64,000 nt of DNA from Craterostigma plantagineum (GCA_027422505.1 JAPQWV010000006.1:9848501-9912500), one strand, 5' to 3'; shown: positions 11,451 to 23,830, counted from the stretch's first letter. Program-made: numbers and translations. The notes: generated by a model from the sequence alone, not told the origin.

Positions 11451-12863
11451 TCAAACAATATAACGATTGAGGATACGGCCACCGGGTTGCTTAAGCTCCA
11501 AACATGGCGGTCCCTCGAATGAGCGTCTTTCTTTATCAACCTCCTTACTTCCCGTGATAATTCTCAAGTTTTTCGCAGTGACCTGCGATGTATCTAGTAA
11601 AGGAAACGGAGTAGTTTGATCAACGACATCTAAAAAGTAACACTCATAATCATGCTTGCAATTATTATCCGGAGTGTTAAATGTTACTTTCTCTCTGTCC
11701 ACCCTAGACTTCAAACTAGCATTCTTAACATCTACCACGTTTGCAGCTAAAATGATCCCTCAAAGATCAAGAGTAAATGCTCAACCTCCTCCAAATAAAA
11801 GATAACGAAACATGCGGGAATATTCAATATATCACTTGTTACTAGCACATCCCTCGAGGACAAATAGTAGAAACAACACCGGTTTGCATTTATTCGCGAG
11901 TAAGTCCTTGTGGTATTTCACATATTGGGGTACGTGTGCAAGAGCTTTGACAAGCGGTAAGTTAATATGTATTTCTTTTAGACGAGATAGAAATTTACCG
12001 TACTCATCGAAAACCATATCCTTGTTTAGCTTAGTTGGGTATGTGATCTCTGGTTGATTCGCCTTGACAGGGGGCTTATTCGTGACCTCTTTTTCTTTGT
12101 CAAGTTGCTCTTCCTCGACATGAACTTCTTCCGTTACGGGATTCGTTACCACTTTCTTCACTTGCTCTTCTATTTTCTCCTCGTGGATCTCGACATCATT
12201 CTGCTTCGCAGCTTCCTTATTGGCGCTCTTCTCTGTAAGATATTTTCCAAATGGATCTTTTGGTATTCCTCGTGTTAGGGCTGTCGGAAATGGAACTTTT
12301 GGTTGATAAATGTTGACCGGCGATCTTGGGACAACCTTCTCCCTGCTCCTTGGTGTAACGTCATGGCAATACTCCTTTGGTTTTGTCTCCGTATTGATAG
12401 GTAATGCACTTAGCTTGCGTTGTTGGATAGTTTTAGCTATTTCTCCGGCTTGCTTCTCTAATGCTCTCAAGGAAGATTCGGCGTTTTGCAGCCGAACTTC
12501 TTGAATATCCAAGGGATCGAGCTTCTCCATCAACTTGGCGAACTTGTCTTCAAGCTTATCCATCAGACAATCGGGAGCATTCTCATAATTTCTGCCTTGG
12601 AACCCATGTGCTCTTTGATTCTGAAATTCTAGAGGAGCTTGTTGATGATTTTCGAAGGCCATGTTCGGATAACAGCTTGTTACACTTGTATTGAACTCTC
12701 TCAGAAATGCATTAGAACTCTCGAAGAACAGCTTGTTACACTTGTCTCGACGCGCTCTTCAACGTTGCTCAAACGGTTAGTATTGCTTGATTTTACGTTG
12801 ACTTTAGACTTAGTGTTCTTTTTGGTTGAATCATGATCTGAAGTGCTCCTATTTGCTCGCATG
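11451..12863 (-). pseudogene. A gag and protease-region remnant
   Basis: The 12662-11832 frame matches the C-terminal gag part of element B: PEITYPTKLNKDMVFDEYGK and LKEIHINLPLVKALAHVPQ pair with IPYPARLKKDKDEAQFGKF and CKELHINLPFVEAITQMPS. The 11738-11451 frame (MVDVKNASLKSRVD, ECYFLDVV, PPCLELKQP) pairs with the stretch after the protease in B. The DTG-like protease core itself is missing, and pol is deleted beyond it. Upstream of 12662 related coding-like sequence runs to an ATG at 12863, with a repeated 19-bp block (12668-12686 and 12729-12747). Confidence 0.65.
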
Positions 12864-12870
12864 ATGAGGT

Positions 12871-13202
12871 ATTCCACATACTATTTTTAGCTCCATGTTT
12901 TTGAAAAACCTTGACCGAGTTCGATGATTGGCTATACTATGTGGTATGCTATGTTGGTTACAACGGTTATTTACACTTACTCAGTCCATTTACTTCATGC
13001 CTTCTCCCTTTAACTGAGTTAACTGTTTTTTTTGTGTGACCGTTGTACGCATTTTATAGAATAAATAGATTTGAAAAACACTATTCATAAACCCTAGCTC
13101 CTAAGTCGACTTCATCTCTCTAGAAATTCTCCCTGCTTCTCAATGTTTAACCGCAGTTTCTACACTCTGATCTTCATCCAAATTTCTTGATTTATCTGTC
13201 GA
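12871..13202 (+). promoter_or_regulatory. E leader before the env-like frame
   Basis: Non-coding. A TATA-like TTTATAGAATAAATAG lies near 13057, about 140 bp before the env-like ATG. The region between ends in plant 5'-UTR style (AACCCTAGC, CT-rich). This suggests, without proof, a separate promoter for the env-like transcript. Confidence 0.3.
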
Positions 13203-15252
13203 ATGTCGAACTCACCCAATCGTGTAGAAACGCAAGATGTTAGCCCAACATCGAGCGAAACGGTGTATGATGTTCCCCCAATACAGACACTTCCACCTCC
13301 GATCGATGACTACGATCTTGTTCACCTTAGTGCTCTCTGTCAGACTCAGGGTCCGCTGCGAAATCCAACCAATGTTCAAGCTACGGAAGCCACGATGACA
13401 ACCCCAAGTCCAGGGACTGCTCAAATCCCTTCGAACCCGGTGCAAGAAACCCATGTCTCTAATGCGGCTGAGGCAGAAGTTCCGTCTTCAAACCCTATTC
13501 CAGCCACCGCATCTTCAGTGATACCACCAAAAGGGCCGATAAAAAAAGAAGAAGACCTCCAAGAAGCGCAAGTCACAACCATCTCCGGTTGTCTCCGACT
13601 CTGCTCCAAGAAACGTCGGAGAAACAGAATTCGACAATCTCAAGTCTCGAAAGGGCCGAAATCAACTGCAGATAATCCCATCAATCTCTCAAGTTCATTC
13701 TCTGACACCTCTGCTGAAACCACGGAGGCCGAGCCCACTCATGTTGACGCCGAACTCCCTGTCCAGGGGGAGACCAGTGCTGCCAGGGCACAGCCCTCAA
13801 GCCCCACTCAAGTACCACCTGCTGATCAACCTGTGCCCCCATCGAGTGCCTCCACTAAAGAGATCATTGATATGACGACCTACTCTCGACTGGACGAAGC
13901 GGCTGTGGCTCCAGGGGAGGAACACCTTTTACCGGTCCAATTTCCCTGTTTCTGATAGTGAAGGCAATGAAGAATTTGGTGCAGCTGAAACCCTGGCATC
14001 GTGGAGGAACAAACTAAAGAAGAAAACAGGCAAGAGGCCAATGGGTTCAGATGACAGATCTGCCAAGAGACCTCGACCAACTGAGTCCCCACAAACAGCA
14101 GCCAGCAGCCAAGCCCTGTCGTCGATTCCCAGCGACAGCAAAGATGTTGAGGAGGATATTGACCTAACACCTGAATCAGACTGGGAGACTCCGTTGCCAA
14201 GGGGGAGGTTCTACGCCCCATCTAATGAGGAGCAGTGCCACACTTTAACCAAGGGTGTTGCGAGTTGAGAGGACAGCTGACGTGGTGAGCTTTCGGTGCC
14301 ATGGAATTATGCAGTTCTTGGAGTCTCAACACTTCGACAAGACCGTGACAATATTTGTGACCTACTGTGATACAGTGGTCCGTGAGGTATATTCTAACCT
14401 TTGCCCTAGCTTAAATGATCCTAGCTCTAAGAAATATGGGAAGCTTTTTTTGAGGCGGAGGTTATATGAGTTTCCGGCTGGGGCAGTTAATGAGTTTTTG
14501 GGCATTCCAAATGTGGATATGGATGAGACCTATGACAATGATGAGGTGGTGACTTTCCTGACCGGGGGCAGAGTGAGGGAATGGGATGGGAACTTTTTTG
14601 TGAGTTTCTTAACTTCTCTTTATTCCGTACTGTTTAAAATTGGCATTTTTAATTGGTGGCCAACTGCAAATGAGACCCGTGTGGTTGAGAATATGGCGCA
14701 TATTCTGTACGCCCTTGGGAAAAATCTGCCTCTGAATATGGGTGAATTAGTGCTGGACCAACTTGCTAAGGAGGCCGAGAAAGAGTCACCTAGGATCCAT
14801 GCCCTTCCCTGATTTATGGGATGTTAGTTCGCGGAGGATTCGAGCCGACGCGCAGAGACCTAGTGGTGACCATTAAAGTGCCGTAAGCTGTCTCCTACAT
14901 GCACCTGGCGGGGCCAAACAAAGTCGTAGATCTGCCGTGGCGAGCCCCTGCTGAGGATGTTGAGCAACATGTTGCCTCAACATCTACTTCCCAGTCAAGC
15001 TTGGATCGACAAATCCAGTGCCTCGAGGACACCATTACCTTCCTGATGTCTCAACTGTCAATCCTAAAGGATTTGTGTTCTTCCAAAAAAGGGGGAGAAG
15101 AGGCAGAAGTTGGGACGCAAGAAGAAGTTGGGACGAGTGGACGGGCAGATGATCAGGCCGTGCAGCAAGGTGCAGATTGTCAAGGAGCTGGAGCTGGAAC
15201 AGAAGTGAAGATGGAAGTGGTGACGAAGTCGAGGACTCAATCGAAAGTCTGA
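13203..15252 (+). pseudogene. E env-like frame (broken)
   Basis: The N-terminal part (13203-13955) is Pro/Ser/Thr-rich with a basic patch (CSKKRRRNR). The frame shifts twice. 14255-14812 holds the conserved domain: VREVYSNLCPSLNDPSSKKYG and RLYEFPAGAVNEFLGIPNVDM resemble the 'putative plant transposon protein' domain seen in SIRE and other env-like frames. A C-terminal piece (14899-15252) has a short coiled coil (LDRQIQCLEDTITFLMSQLS). I see no signal peptide or clear membrane anchor, so 'env' is positional only. E motifs fall inside it at 13237 and 14957. Confidence 0.6.
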
Positions 15253-15525
15253 ACATTTAGTGTGTTTTGTGCATGCGTTTTTTACTTTTTGTTTTTATTT
15301 GCATGCCGGACATATCTTATTCTGCCTACGCTTGTTACGTTATTTGCTTTTGCATATGTTTTATTTCAGACCTCTACTGGTGTGTACTATTTTCCTGTAC
15401 TTTGAATAGTTTCTAGACTATTCTGTTTTACGCTCTGACCATATTTGCTTATTTTGTGATTGAGTGGATTTTGCCTTCAGGGGGTGTTTTACTATGACTA
15501 ACTTCTGCTTTGGTTTTGGGAAGAA

Positions 15526-15543
15526 AGATAAAAAGGGATAGAT
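15526..15543 (+). promoter_or_regulatory. Polypurine tract of E
   Basis: AAAGATAAAAAGGGATAGA directly precedes the LTR start TGTTAAT. Confidence 0.6.
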
Positions 15544-16294
15544 TGTTAATTTTGAGATATCGACATTGGCAATGTTGGGGTAACATTCTAGTCAACATTT
15601 GTTGGCCACGGATGTCTCCTTTTCTCAGTTTTATCTTTCGAATCCAAAACGTGTTTAATCCGTGTCTAGGCTATTTGTAGTATTTTTCAGGACTTAGGTA
15701 AAGCTTGGAAGCAGTCATAACGTGTGGATTCCGTGTGGATAAGCTAGAGCGAACTTAGGAGAAGAACATAGCAAAAATAGGATACTTGGAGAGCAAGTGA
15801 AGACGAAGCAATTGGAGCGGAGTTGAGCCCTAACGGTCACTAATGGACCAAGACTACCTAGTGGAAGTTAGTGGACGTTAGTGGGATTCGCCAAGTCGTT
15901 TGAGAAGTCGCCCCAAAGTCGAAGACATGTAAAAGGGACTTCACTTAACCGTTTGAGATACAACGAACGAGAACGAGATTTTCAGAGCAAGTTTGAGCGA
16001 GTACTATCTTTAACGAGAGTTTTCTTTTTAGCCTAGCTTTTCAAAGGTCGAAAGACTTCGTAGTTGGCAGAATCATTTGATTCGTAGGTTTCGCTAGGTT
16101 TGTTTGTACTATCATTTGATAGTTATTGTAATCCATCATCGTAGTGGAATTTCGCCTTGAGGCACGCAGCAAGTTATATGACTTGCTGCACAAATTCACT
16201 TCTCGTGTTCGTTTTATTTCGTCACTAAGTATTCATCATTTCCGCTGTGTGTCTGAACGTGAGGTTGAGTGTTAGCCAAACATTTCGTCCAACA
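15544..16294 (+). repeat. 3' LTR of E
   Basis: Begins TGTTAATTTTG after the purine tract and ends ...CGTCCAACA (or three bases later), giving TGTT/AACA ends. E motifs stand near both ends (15572-15598 and 16270-16295). The 5' LTR is outside the window, so length and TSD cannot be confirmed. Confidence 0.65.
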
Positions 16295-16812
16295 TCAGAA
16301 TATTACTTAGTGATATTACATCCATTTCGGGACCGGCCCACTTCAATAACCATAGACAAGACAATTCCTACTACATAATATATTGGTGTTAGTTGTCTTT
16401 GATGAGAATTTGTGTTCTTACAAGGGTAACGGGTCATACCATTTTCGGCGTTAATATATCTATGATCATATTTCACCATCACTAATTGTCGGGTTTCTCC
16501 ACTAACTGCAAAGCTATGTAATAATGTACATAGATGTCTTGTAAGCATGTATTAACCAAGTATGAATAATAACCCTGCCAGTCAATTAACTAATACTGGG
16601 TACTCAACCACAAGGGATTATTTGATTTCGAGGGAATAATGTTCATATATCATTCTGTCTGTCACATGGCAATTCGCTTATTTTAGTACAAACTCCTTCC
16701 GATTTTATTTACATGTCGTTTAAGGTTTTTTCACTCATATTAAAAAATAGAATAAAATGTCCAGTATACCCCTAATTAATTTTAATGAGAATTAATATAC
16801 TTATTGGAAGTT
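16295..16812. other. Gene-free flank with a possible mariner-MITE end
   Basis: No supported gene. CTCCTTCCGATTTTATTTACATG at 16693 onward, followed by AATAAAATGTCC, resembles one arm of Stowaway-like MITEs. The partner arm is not seen. A minus-strand frame of 81 codons at 16303-16548 shows no recognised protein. Confidence 0.3.
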
Positions 16813-16821
16813 GTAATATTG

Positions 16822-17345
16822 CAAATCATAGAAAAGGGTAAAACTGGAAATATGATAAACAATTTAAAGTTAAGAATCAGACCCTCTACGTTTTCTTTTG
16901 GGATCCACTCCCTAAAATGCCGATCAAAATGACATCCATACCTTATTGATAAAATTAATTTTATTTCATGTGATCTATACAATAAAACAAATAAATATAT
17001 CTATATTGTTCTTTTTTCATGCCGATCAAAATGGCATCCTTACCTTATATTTTTCGGAGTCGATAAGAATTATTATTATTTTTCAAAATTTCTGCAACAT
17101 GAGACAAATAATACACAAATTTGGGTATTAAATACTTAAAATGAGACTAAAGTACCTAAATTTAAGCAAGTAATACCGATATTTACCCAAAGAGTACAAG
17201 TAATTAAGCCACAGAAACAAATGGGTATTAAAATTGAATAAACAAATACTTAAATTCTATGCTAAAATACCTTAATTGAGACCAAAGTACCTAAACTTAG
17301 GTTTAAAATACCAGCATTTATGCGGGAAATAATTTGCATTGCACA
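16822..17345 (+). repeat. Left TIR arm of G
   Basis: Long terminal inverted repeat pairing with 46630-47164. AT-rich, with many 'aggtacttt/aaatacc' words. No gene. Confidence 0.7.
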
Positions 17346-17395
17346 GGATAATGTAATAAGAACATTGTCACCACCAATTAGAATGAAAAGTTGTA

Positions 17396-18258
17396 CTTTA
17401 TTCATAAATATCGGTATTTTGAAACTCAAATTAGGTATTTATCCCAACGATTTAGGTATTTTATCTACGAAATCAAGTATCCGGCACAATTAGAACGAAA
17501 AGTTGTAGGAAAGCTTCTTTTTGTGTTTGTGATGATTAATATTCATTCATAGTTGATCTATTCATGAGAACCAACCATTTTAGCTTTAGATGTATCGTCC
17601 CCATTGACATGTATTTTTTTCATAAATATTGGTATTTTGATATGCAAATCAGCTACTTTTGCTAATGATTTAGGTATTTTACCCTCGAAATCAAGTATCC
17701 AAGTTAGTTAAAATGAAAAGTTGTAGGAAAGCTTCTTTTGTGTTTGTGATGATTAATATACATTCCATGAGTGATCTTTTCATGAAAACCAGCCATTTTA
17801 GCCTTAGATGTATCACCCCAATTGACATGTATTTCGTTCACAAATATCGGTATTTGGCGGCTCAAATTGGTATTTATCCCGACGATTTAGGTATTTAATC
17901 CACGAAATCAAGTATCCGGCACAGTTAGAATGAAAAGTTGTAGAAAAGCTTCTTTTTGTGTTTGTGATGATTAATATTCATTCATAGTTGATCTTTTCAT
18001 GAGAACCAACAATTTAGCTTTTATCGTCCCCATTAACATGTATTTGGTTCATAAATATTGGTATTTTGGTATGCAAATCAGGTACTTTTTTTAACAATGC
18101 AGGTATTTTACCCTCGAAATCAAGTATCAAAGTTAGTTAAAATGAAAAGTTGTGGGAAAGCATCTTTTTGTGTTTGTGATGATTAATATACATTCCATGT
18201 GATCTTTTCATGAAAACCAACCATTTTAGCCTTATATGTATCACCCCAGTTGGCATGT
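17396..18258 (+). repeat. Tandem repeats of about 215 bp inside G, alternating A and B forms
   Basis: Units begin near 17403, 17621, 17840 and 18050 with 'cataaatat.ggtattt' and share 'cgaaatcaagtatcc', 'gaaaagttgt.g.aaagcttctttt' and 'tgtttgtgatgattaatat'. Units 1 and 3 read 'tcggtattt...gctcaaatt', units 2 and 4 'ttggtattttg.tatgcaaatca', so the true period is a dimer of about 430 bp. A fifth unit lies beyond the F insertion at 46086-46290. Confidence 0.75.
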
Positions 18259-18554
18259 TGTAATTCCAGATTATCCAAGAACACTTCAACAGATTAAACC
18301 TTCGTAGAATGTGAATAGTGTGCTCTAGAGGTTTAGTGTTGAATACGTGAGCTTTTAGCAAATGGAAACTTAGATTAATGAGTGTTAGGGTTTAAGCTTA
18401 AATACCTTGTGAGGTATTTAAGCCCATTGGGCCCCTAACAAGCCCATTACAAATACAACCCAATTACATAAAATAAAACATCTATAAAATACATTGTAAA
18501 GAAATTACAAGACTTAGATTAAATATTATGGACACTTCTAAAATATTCCTAACA
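18259..18554 (-). repeat. 3' LTR of F
   Basis: 296 bp; pairs with 45785-46080. - strand ends TGTTAGGAAT and GGAATTACA. Confidence 0.9.
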
Positions 18555-18566
18555 TTCTCCCCCTAC
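18555..18566 (-). promoter_or_regulatory. Polypurine tract of F
   Basis: GTAGGGGGAGAA on the - strand, immediately before the LTR start TGTTAGG. Confidence 0.85.
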
Positions 18567-18713
18567 GTGTCCAAATTACAATCGAGCCTATTAACTAAGT
18601 CTTCATTTCTTTTTCTTCGAGCGAGGCGGAGGTGGAGGTTCTCTATGGGCCAAGTAGGTCTTCCTGAATCCTAGTGCAGTCTCGAACTGTCTGATGTCGT
18701 TCCGAAGAACGAT

Positions 18714-21700
18714 TCAATATCTGATCTTCTCGACGAGTTTCCGTAGAACATCTTTCTCTTCCAGTTCTGTTCCTTCTAGTTTGTCATCTTCGGAAACTGT
18801 CTTCTTCTTAGCCAGGAGTTGGTTAAGGATAATCTTCAATGTCCCATCTGAGAATTTGGAGATCTCTGACAGAAGAAGCACCTGCTTCACTTTCTTCTGA
18901 GCTTGTAGGTAAGTGACCCCAGGCTGTGGTTCAAGGAAGATAAATCCCTCTTCATACTTTTCGAGATCCTTATATCTGTTGTCTGGACGTGTCAGGTTGA
19001 CCTTGCTCATATTGCTTTCCAAGGCCATTTGGAAGTCATGAGCAACGAAATACTTGACCTGCCTCAGCATACACTATTTGATAGCCCGATAACCATCTCG
19101 TCTTGTGTGAGTGTCAAGGGGAAACTTAATGCGATAAATGTTGTAGAGCTTGTTGAGTTCGCCCAGTGGAAAGTAGGGAAGATCTGCTTCTGAATATTTT
19201 ACGATTTGCCTGTCATATCGATCAATTACAAAGACAGGGCCTACATATCTTCCTACTGCCCATTCGACATCCACAATATCACAGATGGCCGATTGATCTC
19301 TCATGTACTTATTGTATTGATCCCTGCTCATTCCTTTCTTGGCCGTGACTTCCCAGAGCATAATCTGATGGCTAAGTCCCCTATACGTCCCTCTTAGGTG
19401 CTCAAGGCCTCGAAGATTCAGCTCGTTGACTCCCTTTATTTCTTCTTCCCTCCTCCAGATCTTTGGATAAAGATCCTCAAGAAAAGGTGCCTTGATCTTC
19501 GCGTTTCTCCAACGAGTTTCTATGAACTCGTAGCCCGGCGTCGGTTCCTCGGGCACCTGATGTTGAAGGAGTTCTAGAAGTTCTGGAAGATCTGCCTCAG
19601 GATTTTCTCCTTGCTGCTCTTCCTCTTGCTCAATGAAGCAGAAGTCTGTTGCTGCCGCCTTTAATAAATCACGAACATTTTCAATCCTGAGGCGGGACTC
19701 TTCTGCTGTCTCTGTTCTCGTCGTCCATTCCTCGTCTAAGATATATCTGTCAATGTAGCCTTGAGGATCCTTTGGACGAGGGGTTGTAGTTGTTTGGACT
19801 GGTTGGGTGGAGATCCTCGAGGGAGCAGACTCGACTTCACCAAGGGAAGTTGTCTGGTTCGGCCCTGGTGTAGCTTGTCTGCCTCTGAAGGACCTTGGTG
19901 GTGGATTGGGTGGTCGTGAAGAACTGCCTACACGCGTTTGAACTCCGTGTCCTCTGCCTCTTCCGCCGCGAATAACTGGAGACTTGGTTCTCGGTCTCTT
20001 GCTGCTCTCCCCCTCAGGACGATCCTGGTCGTCTGGATCGTCATGACGACGTTTCTGACTGGGGCCTTCTTGGCGGCATGTGTCAGTCAGTATGCTCGCA
20101 TCAGGAGGTGGGATGACGCCACCTGCGACCAGCTTCCGGTAGAGATCTTCTTCTTCAATGCTTCGTTTGCTGTCGAGATCTATTATGCGAGCAATACCAA
20201 CGTCAAAGAGCTCAAGCGGAGGCACTGTGTACAGGTTAGGGGTAGTCGGGTTGCGTGGTGGCAGGGTGAGAAGACGGGGAAGTACCGGCTGTTGAGGAGG
20301 AGGTTGGTCAAATATGGGAGCCTTCCCTTTGTCGGTGGAAGTTGCTTGGACCGCCTCCTTAATAAGTCCTTTGACCCGTGGTAGGGTTATGGTTTCAAAG
20401 AACTCGAACAGCCGATTCTCCAAGTAGGCAGTCGTCACGTGAGTTGGAATAGATCCGGCGCCACTAGGGATAGCCGTTGGCACACGTTCAGAACGAGGTT
20501 CTGTACGGTGGCCCTCGTCACCCGAAGTTCGTGGAACTTCGGGGTCCTTGGGTCTTCCGACCTCTCCTTGCGACACATCTTTCGGAGATGGTGCTCGGGT
20601 CGTTGTGGCCACGTCAGTGTGACGGGCTTGGGTGGAGCTGTCACCGGGATTGCCAAGGCGTCCCATTAGCACACGTCCAGAACTAGGTTCTGTACGGTGG
20701 CTCGCGGATGGTGAGCTGCTGAAATCATCAGCACCCGAGAGACTTCAGTCCAATCCTTGAAGAGCCTCTATTGGGGCTCTTCTATGAACGTTGAGACCTG
20801 AAGATCAGGCGGAGGCTCGGCCTGTGTCACGGAAATGGGTATTTCTTGAATTGGTTTAGACACAGGAACCGAGCTGCTGAGGCTTGGGTTGGTTCGTGTT
20901 GCCTTGAGACACTTGTCTGTTGGGAGACAATTGAAATGGTCAGGTGGGGTTCGCTCATGCGTCGTTGGGTCGAGTACGACGTCTTCTATCCTAGGGGTTG
21001 ACCCGGCTTTTTCTGACTGAGGTGGTGCAGTCGTAGTTGTCTCGGGAACATCTATTAGTGGGTGTTCGAGTCGTTCGGCATGTGGTTGTTCCTCGAGCGA
21101 TTGTTCAGGTATTGTTTGTTCAGAGGATGGTGGTGGTTGGTCAGGGATTGCTTCTTGAGATGTAGTCTGTGGTGCGTGTGGGATAAATTCGATTTCTGTG
21201 GTTTCGCTCAGTATCTCACTTGCTTGTTCTCTCTCTCTCGTTTCTACTCTCTCAGTCTCACTAACCCCTGGGTTAGACTCGGGTGGGTCGGCCTGAGTCA
21301 TGGGTGGGGAATGTTGTATTTCTGCCAGTAATTTTCAATGTCATCTGGGCTAGCAAGTAGTAAGATGGCGCGCGGAATTGGCATTGGTGTGCGTGAGTAC
21401 TTCTCGTCGGTCTTTCCTTTTTGAAGAAATTTGAGGAGGGGTGTAGTTTTCTTCTTGCGGCCTTGTTGGTATCCCCGGTGTTGTAGTCATAAAGTGGTGG
21501 ATCATTAGTGAGAACCACCGGGGATAGGGCAGATTCTGTGTCTTTTTCGATTTGGACTTTGATCTCTGATGAAGCTGATCGTCCAGGTCCATTGTGATTA
21601 GCTTGGCATAGTCGTATCCTTTCCTGAAGGCGATCCCGTGAAAGATTCGCAGGATCGTAATGTTGCATCTGTCCCATCCTGAGTGCTTTGGTGAGAAGCA

Positions 21701-22174
21701 CTTGTTGACAATTGCGAAAAGAGTTCGCCACGGATGTGGAATCATTGATTGTTGAAAACGGGAAACGAACTCGAGTGAGCTATAGTAACCCATTTTCAAC
21801 ATATCTGCGATGAGCTCGTCCTCGGATGCCTCATGTTCATAATCTGGTTGAATCGGCAGCCGAAGAATTTGTCGAAGAAAGTCCCTGGTAATCCTGACGG
21901 TTTCGTTTGCGATTTGGGCTTCATAGTAAGTGGTGTTGTCTTGAGAAATTTTGGTAGTCATCGTTCCCCAGAACTGTTGAAGGTACACGGTTGGTGCAGG
22001 AACTGATGCAGAGATGGCGTATCGCAGGTGGTGGTTTCTCAGATGGATTGGATGATCTTTTCTTGACACTTGAAAGTGTTCAAGTCGAGTTGAAAGTTGT
22101 TGTCTTTGATTACAATCCATTTGGTGGTTGAGTAGACGAGATCTGCTGGTGTAGTCATTCTGTCGAAACTGCAT
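18714..22174 (-). pseudogene. F env-like frame (broken)
   Basis: Starts at 22174 and is readable in pieces. 22174-21350 has the conserved domain start (ISASVPAPTVYLQQFWGTM, RITRDFLRQILRLPIQPDY), a family found downstream of pol in SIRE-like elements of many eudicots. A frameshift leads into a long Pro/Glu/Ser-rich middle (21301-20768, 20672-19074). A single in-frame TAG at 19074 is followed by the last 118 residues (YFVAHDFQMALESNMSKVNL). No signal peptide is visible, and the role is unknown. Upstream on the - strand lie AACCCTAA and plausible splice sites (donor near 23278, acceptor near 23231), which suggests a spliced leader. Confidence 0.65.
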
Positions 22175-22249
22175 TATAAGAGAAAAAACGTTGTGAATAA
22201 CGTCTTATGAGAAGATATTAGACATTCTTAGAAAAAAGATGATTTAGTT

Positions 22250-23830
22250 AACAAGAAACTGTTCGGCAAAAAAAATTAAAGTGTATTTCACGAATTTGAA
22301 GTTTTGAAATTTTGGCAAGGGTTCGCGAATTTAAGCAGTTAGTTCAAAAGACTTCAAAATTGATTTTGCGAGTTTGCTTCAGATCGAATTTGAACATGAA
22401 TTTCTGCGAACATAAAGATATGCGGGTATGTAAAAGCCTGAAATTTTTCAAAAATTTCACTAAGTTAGTTTCGCGAATTAGTTTGAAATACTGAGACTGT
22501 TCCGTTTGCGAATTGATTTGAAATTGAGAAGATTCAATTTGCGAATTGACTAAGTCAAGTTTAGATTGGGAAATTTGGGGTTTGCCAACTGAATTTTTAA
22601 AAATATTTGTATAATTCGAAAGACTAGTTCGCAAGTTGGAAATTTTGCGAGGTACAAATTTGGCGAATTTGGAAATTTGCTAGTCTGTCAAAGGAATTTC
22701 GCGAATCGATTTTGAACTTTGAAAAGAATTTGGCGAAGTGTGAATTGACAGTTCGTGAAGTGCGAATAAAAAAAGATTTGCGAATAAAGATTTGCGAATT
22801 CGGCAGTTCCCGAATTGACAAGATTAATCACGACCCGCGAAACATTAGTTCGCGAATTTAGATTCGTAAAATTTTTAGTTGGTCAATCAGTCAACTTAAA
22901 AGTGCGAAAGCATTTTACTAACACATTTTATGAATTCATTTTGCGAACTTATTCTACGCATGAATTCGCAAAAACACATATTCAATTCGCGAATCACGAA
23001 CAGAAGATCAAAAAGTAAATTTTTTAAAAAAAACAGAAAAACCCTATTCGCAGAACAATTTCAAAAAACGAAATTGAATAATCCTATCAACACAGTTCGT
23101 ACTCCTTTTCACGATAATCATCTAAACAAAGTATGAGTTAAAATGATTATAGAACACACAAGATCAAACATAAAAAAAAAAGAACAAAGACGAACTACCT
23201 GTTCTTTTCTGATTTCGAACCTGCAAAATCAACAAGAGAATACATGAAAAATTAAGATTTAAAGACTGTTTCTTCCTTACCTCAACGAAATCTGTGAGTG
23301 TGTGTGTGTGGACGGAATCACAGCAATGAAAATCCAAAGTTGAGTTTGACGCGTTTTGAGAGATTTTGAGATTTTAGGGTTCGTAAAATCTGATTTGGGG
23401 AAATCCGCGAATTAGATAAAGGAAATTTCGCGGGCCGAAAGATAAAGATTTAGTTTAAAACTGGGCCGCGAAATTTTTAGTTAAAGAGGCCCACCGAGAG
23501 TTCGCGAATTATCCCATTTGAAGAATCAGTTCGCAAATCAGAGATTTAAAACTTTAGCGAACTAGTAGAAAGGAGATTTAAAAATTTTCGGTTCGCAGAT
23601 TTGGAAATAAAATGAATTCGCAAAATGTCCATGAGTTACACGAAGTTCACGGATTATGATTTCACGAATTATTCACTAAGAGTTTAGCGAATTATGATTT
23701 CGCGAATTTGAGCTTTCGATTCGCAAACGAGTATAGTTTGCGAACCTTTACGGGCCAGTAAATTTGGATCGCAAAAAAGATTGTAACGTGAAGTTCGCGA
23801 ATCTTAATTCTAAAAATTGATTTGCAATGG
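22250..23830. repeat. F motif array, TTCGCGAATT-type words
   Basis: No gene. About 35 copies of TTCGCGAA, TTCGCAAA or TTGCGAA cores stand in an AT-rich background, in both orientations and irregularly spaced (for example 22321, 22470, 22698, 22850, 23502, 23698, 23793). The same words reappear in the F leader at 45107-45550 but not in pol. The array lies between the env-like frame and the antisense cassette. Confidence 0.75.

Larger units (their letters stand above)
3686..12870 (-). mobile_element. Athila-type gypsy element A, pol deleted, 5' end lost
   Basis: Reads on the - strand: 3' LTR (3686-5386), purine tract, a spacer homologous to element B (5390-6040 matches 30595-31100; 10545-11440 matches 31350-35700), then protease-region and gag remnants (11451-12863). 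The 'TGCCTCCCAAG' block that follows integrase in B (35650) lies here directly next to the protease remnant (about 11390-11440). RT, RNase H and integrase have therefore been removed by one internal deletion. No 5' LTR or PBS is seen on the right. The solo LTR C (6043-10538) is inserted inside. The right edge is uncertain by about 100 bp. Confidence 0.65.
1..16294 (+). mobile_element. Copia element E (SIRE type), 5' end outside window, interrupted by nested elements
   Basis: Ty1/copia order is readable on the + strand: CCHC zinc finger, protease (WYFDSGCSRHMTG), GAG-pre-integrase, integrase, reverse transcriptase (YVDDIIFGSS), RNase H, then an env-like frame, a purine tract and an LTR. An env-like frame downstream of pol is the hallmark of the SIRE lineage. 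The 5' LTR and most of gag lie left of the window. Element A (3686 to about 12870) splits E between pol and env. Many frameshifts and stops make it inactive. A palindromic 27-bp motif built on ATGTTGG.CCAACAT recurs about nine times in E, in coding, spacer and LTR sequence. Confidence 0.85.

Noticed and set aside
20768..21301. Pro/Glu-rich frame as an independent gene
   Set aside because: It is the low-complexity middle of the F env-like protein, flanked in order by its conserved parts.
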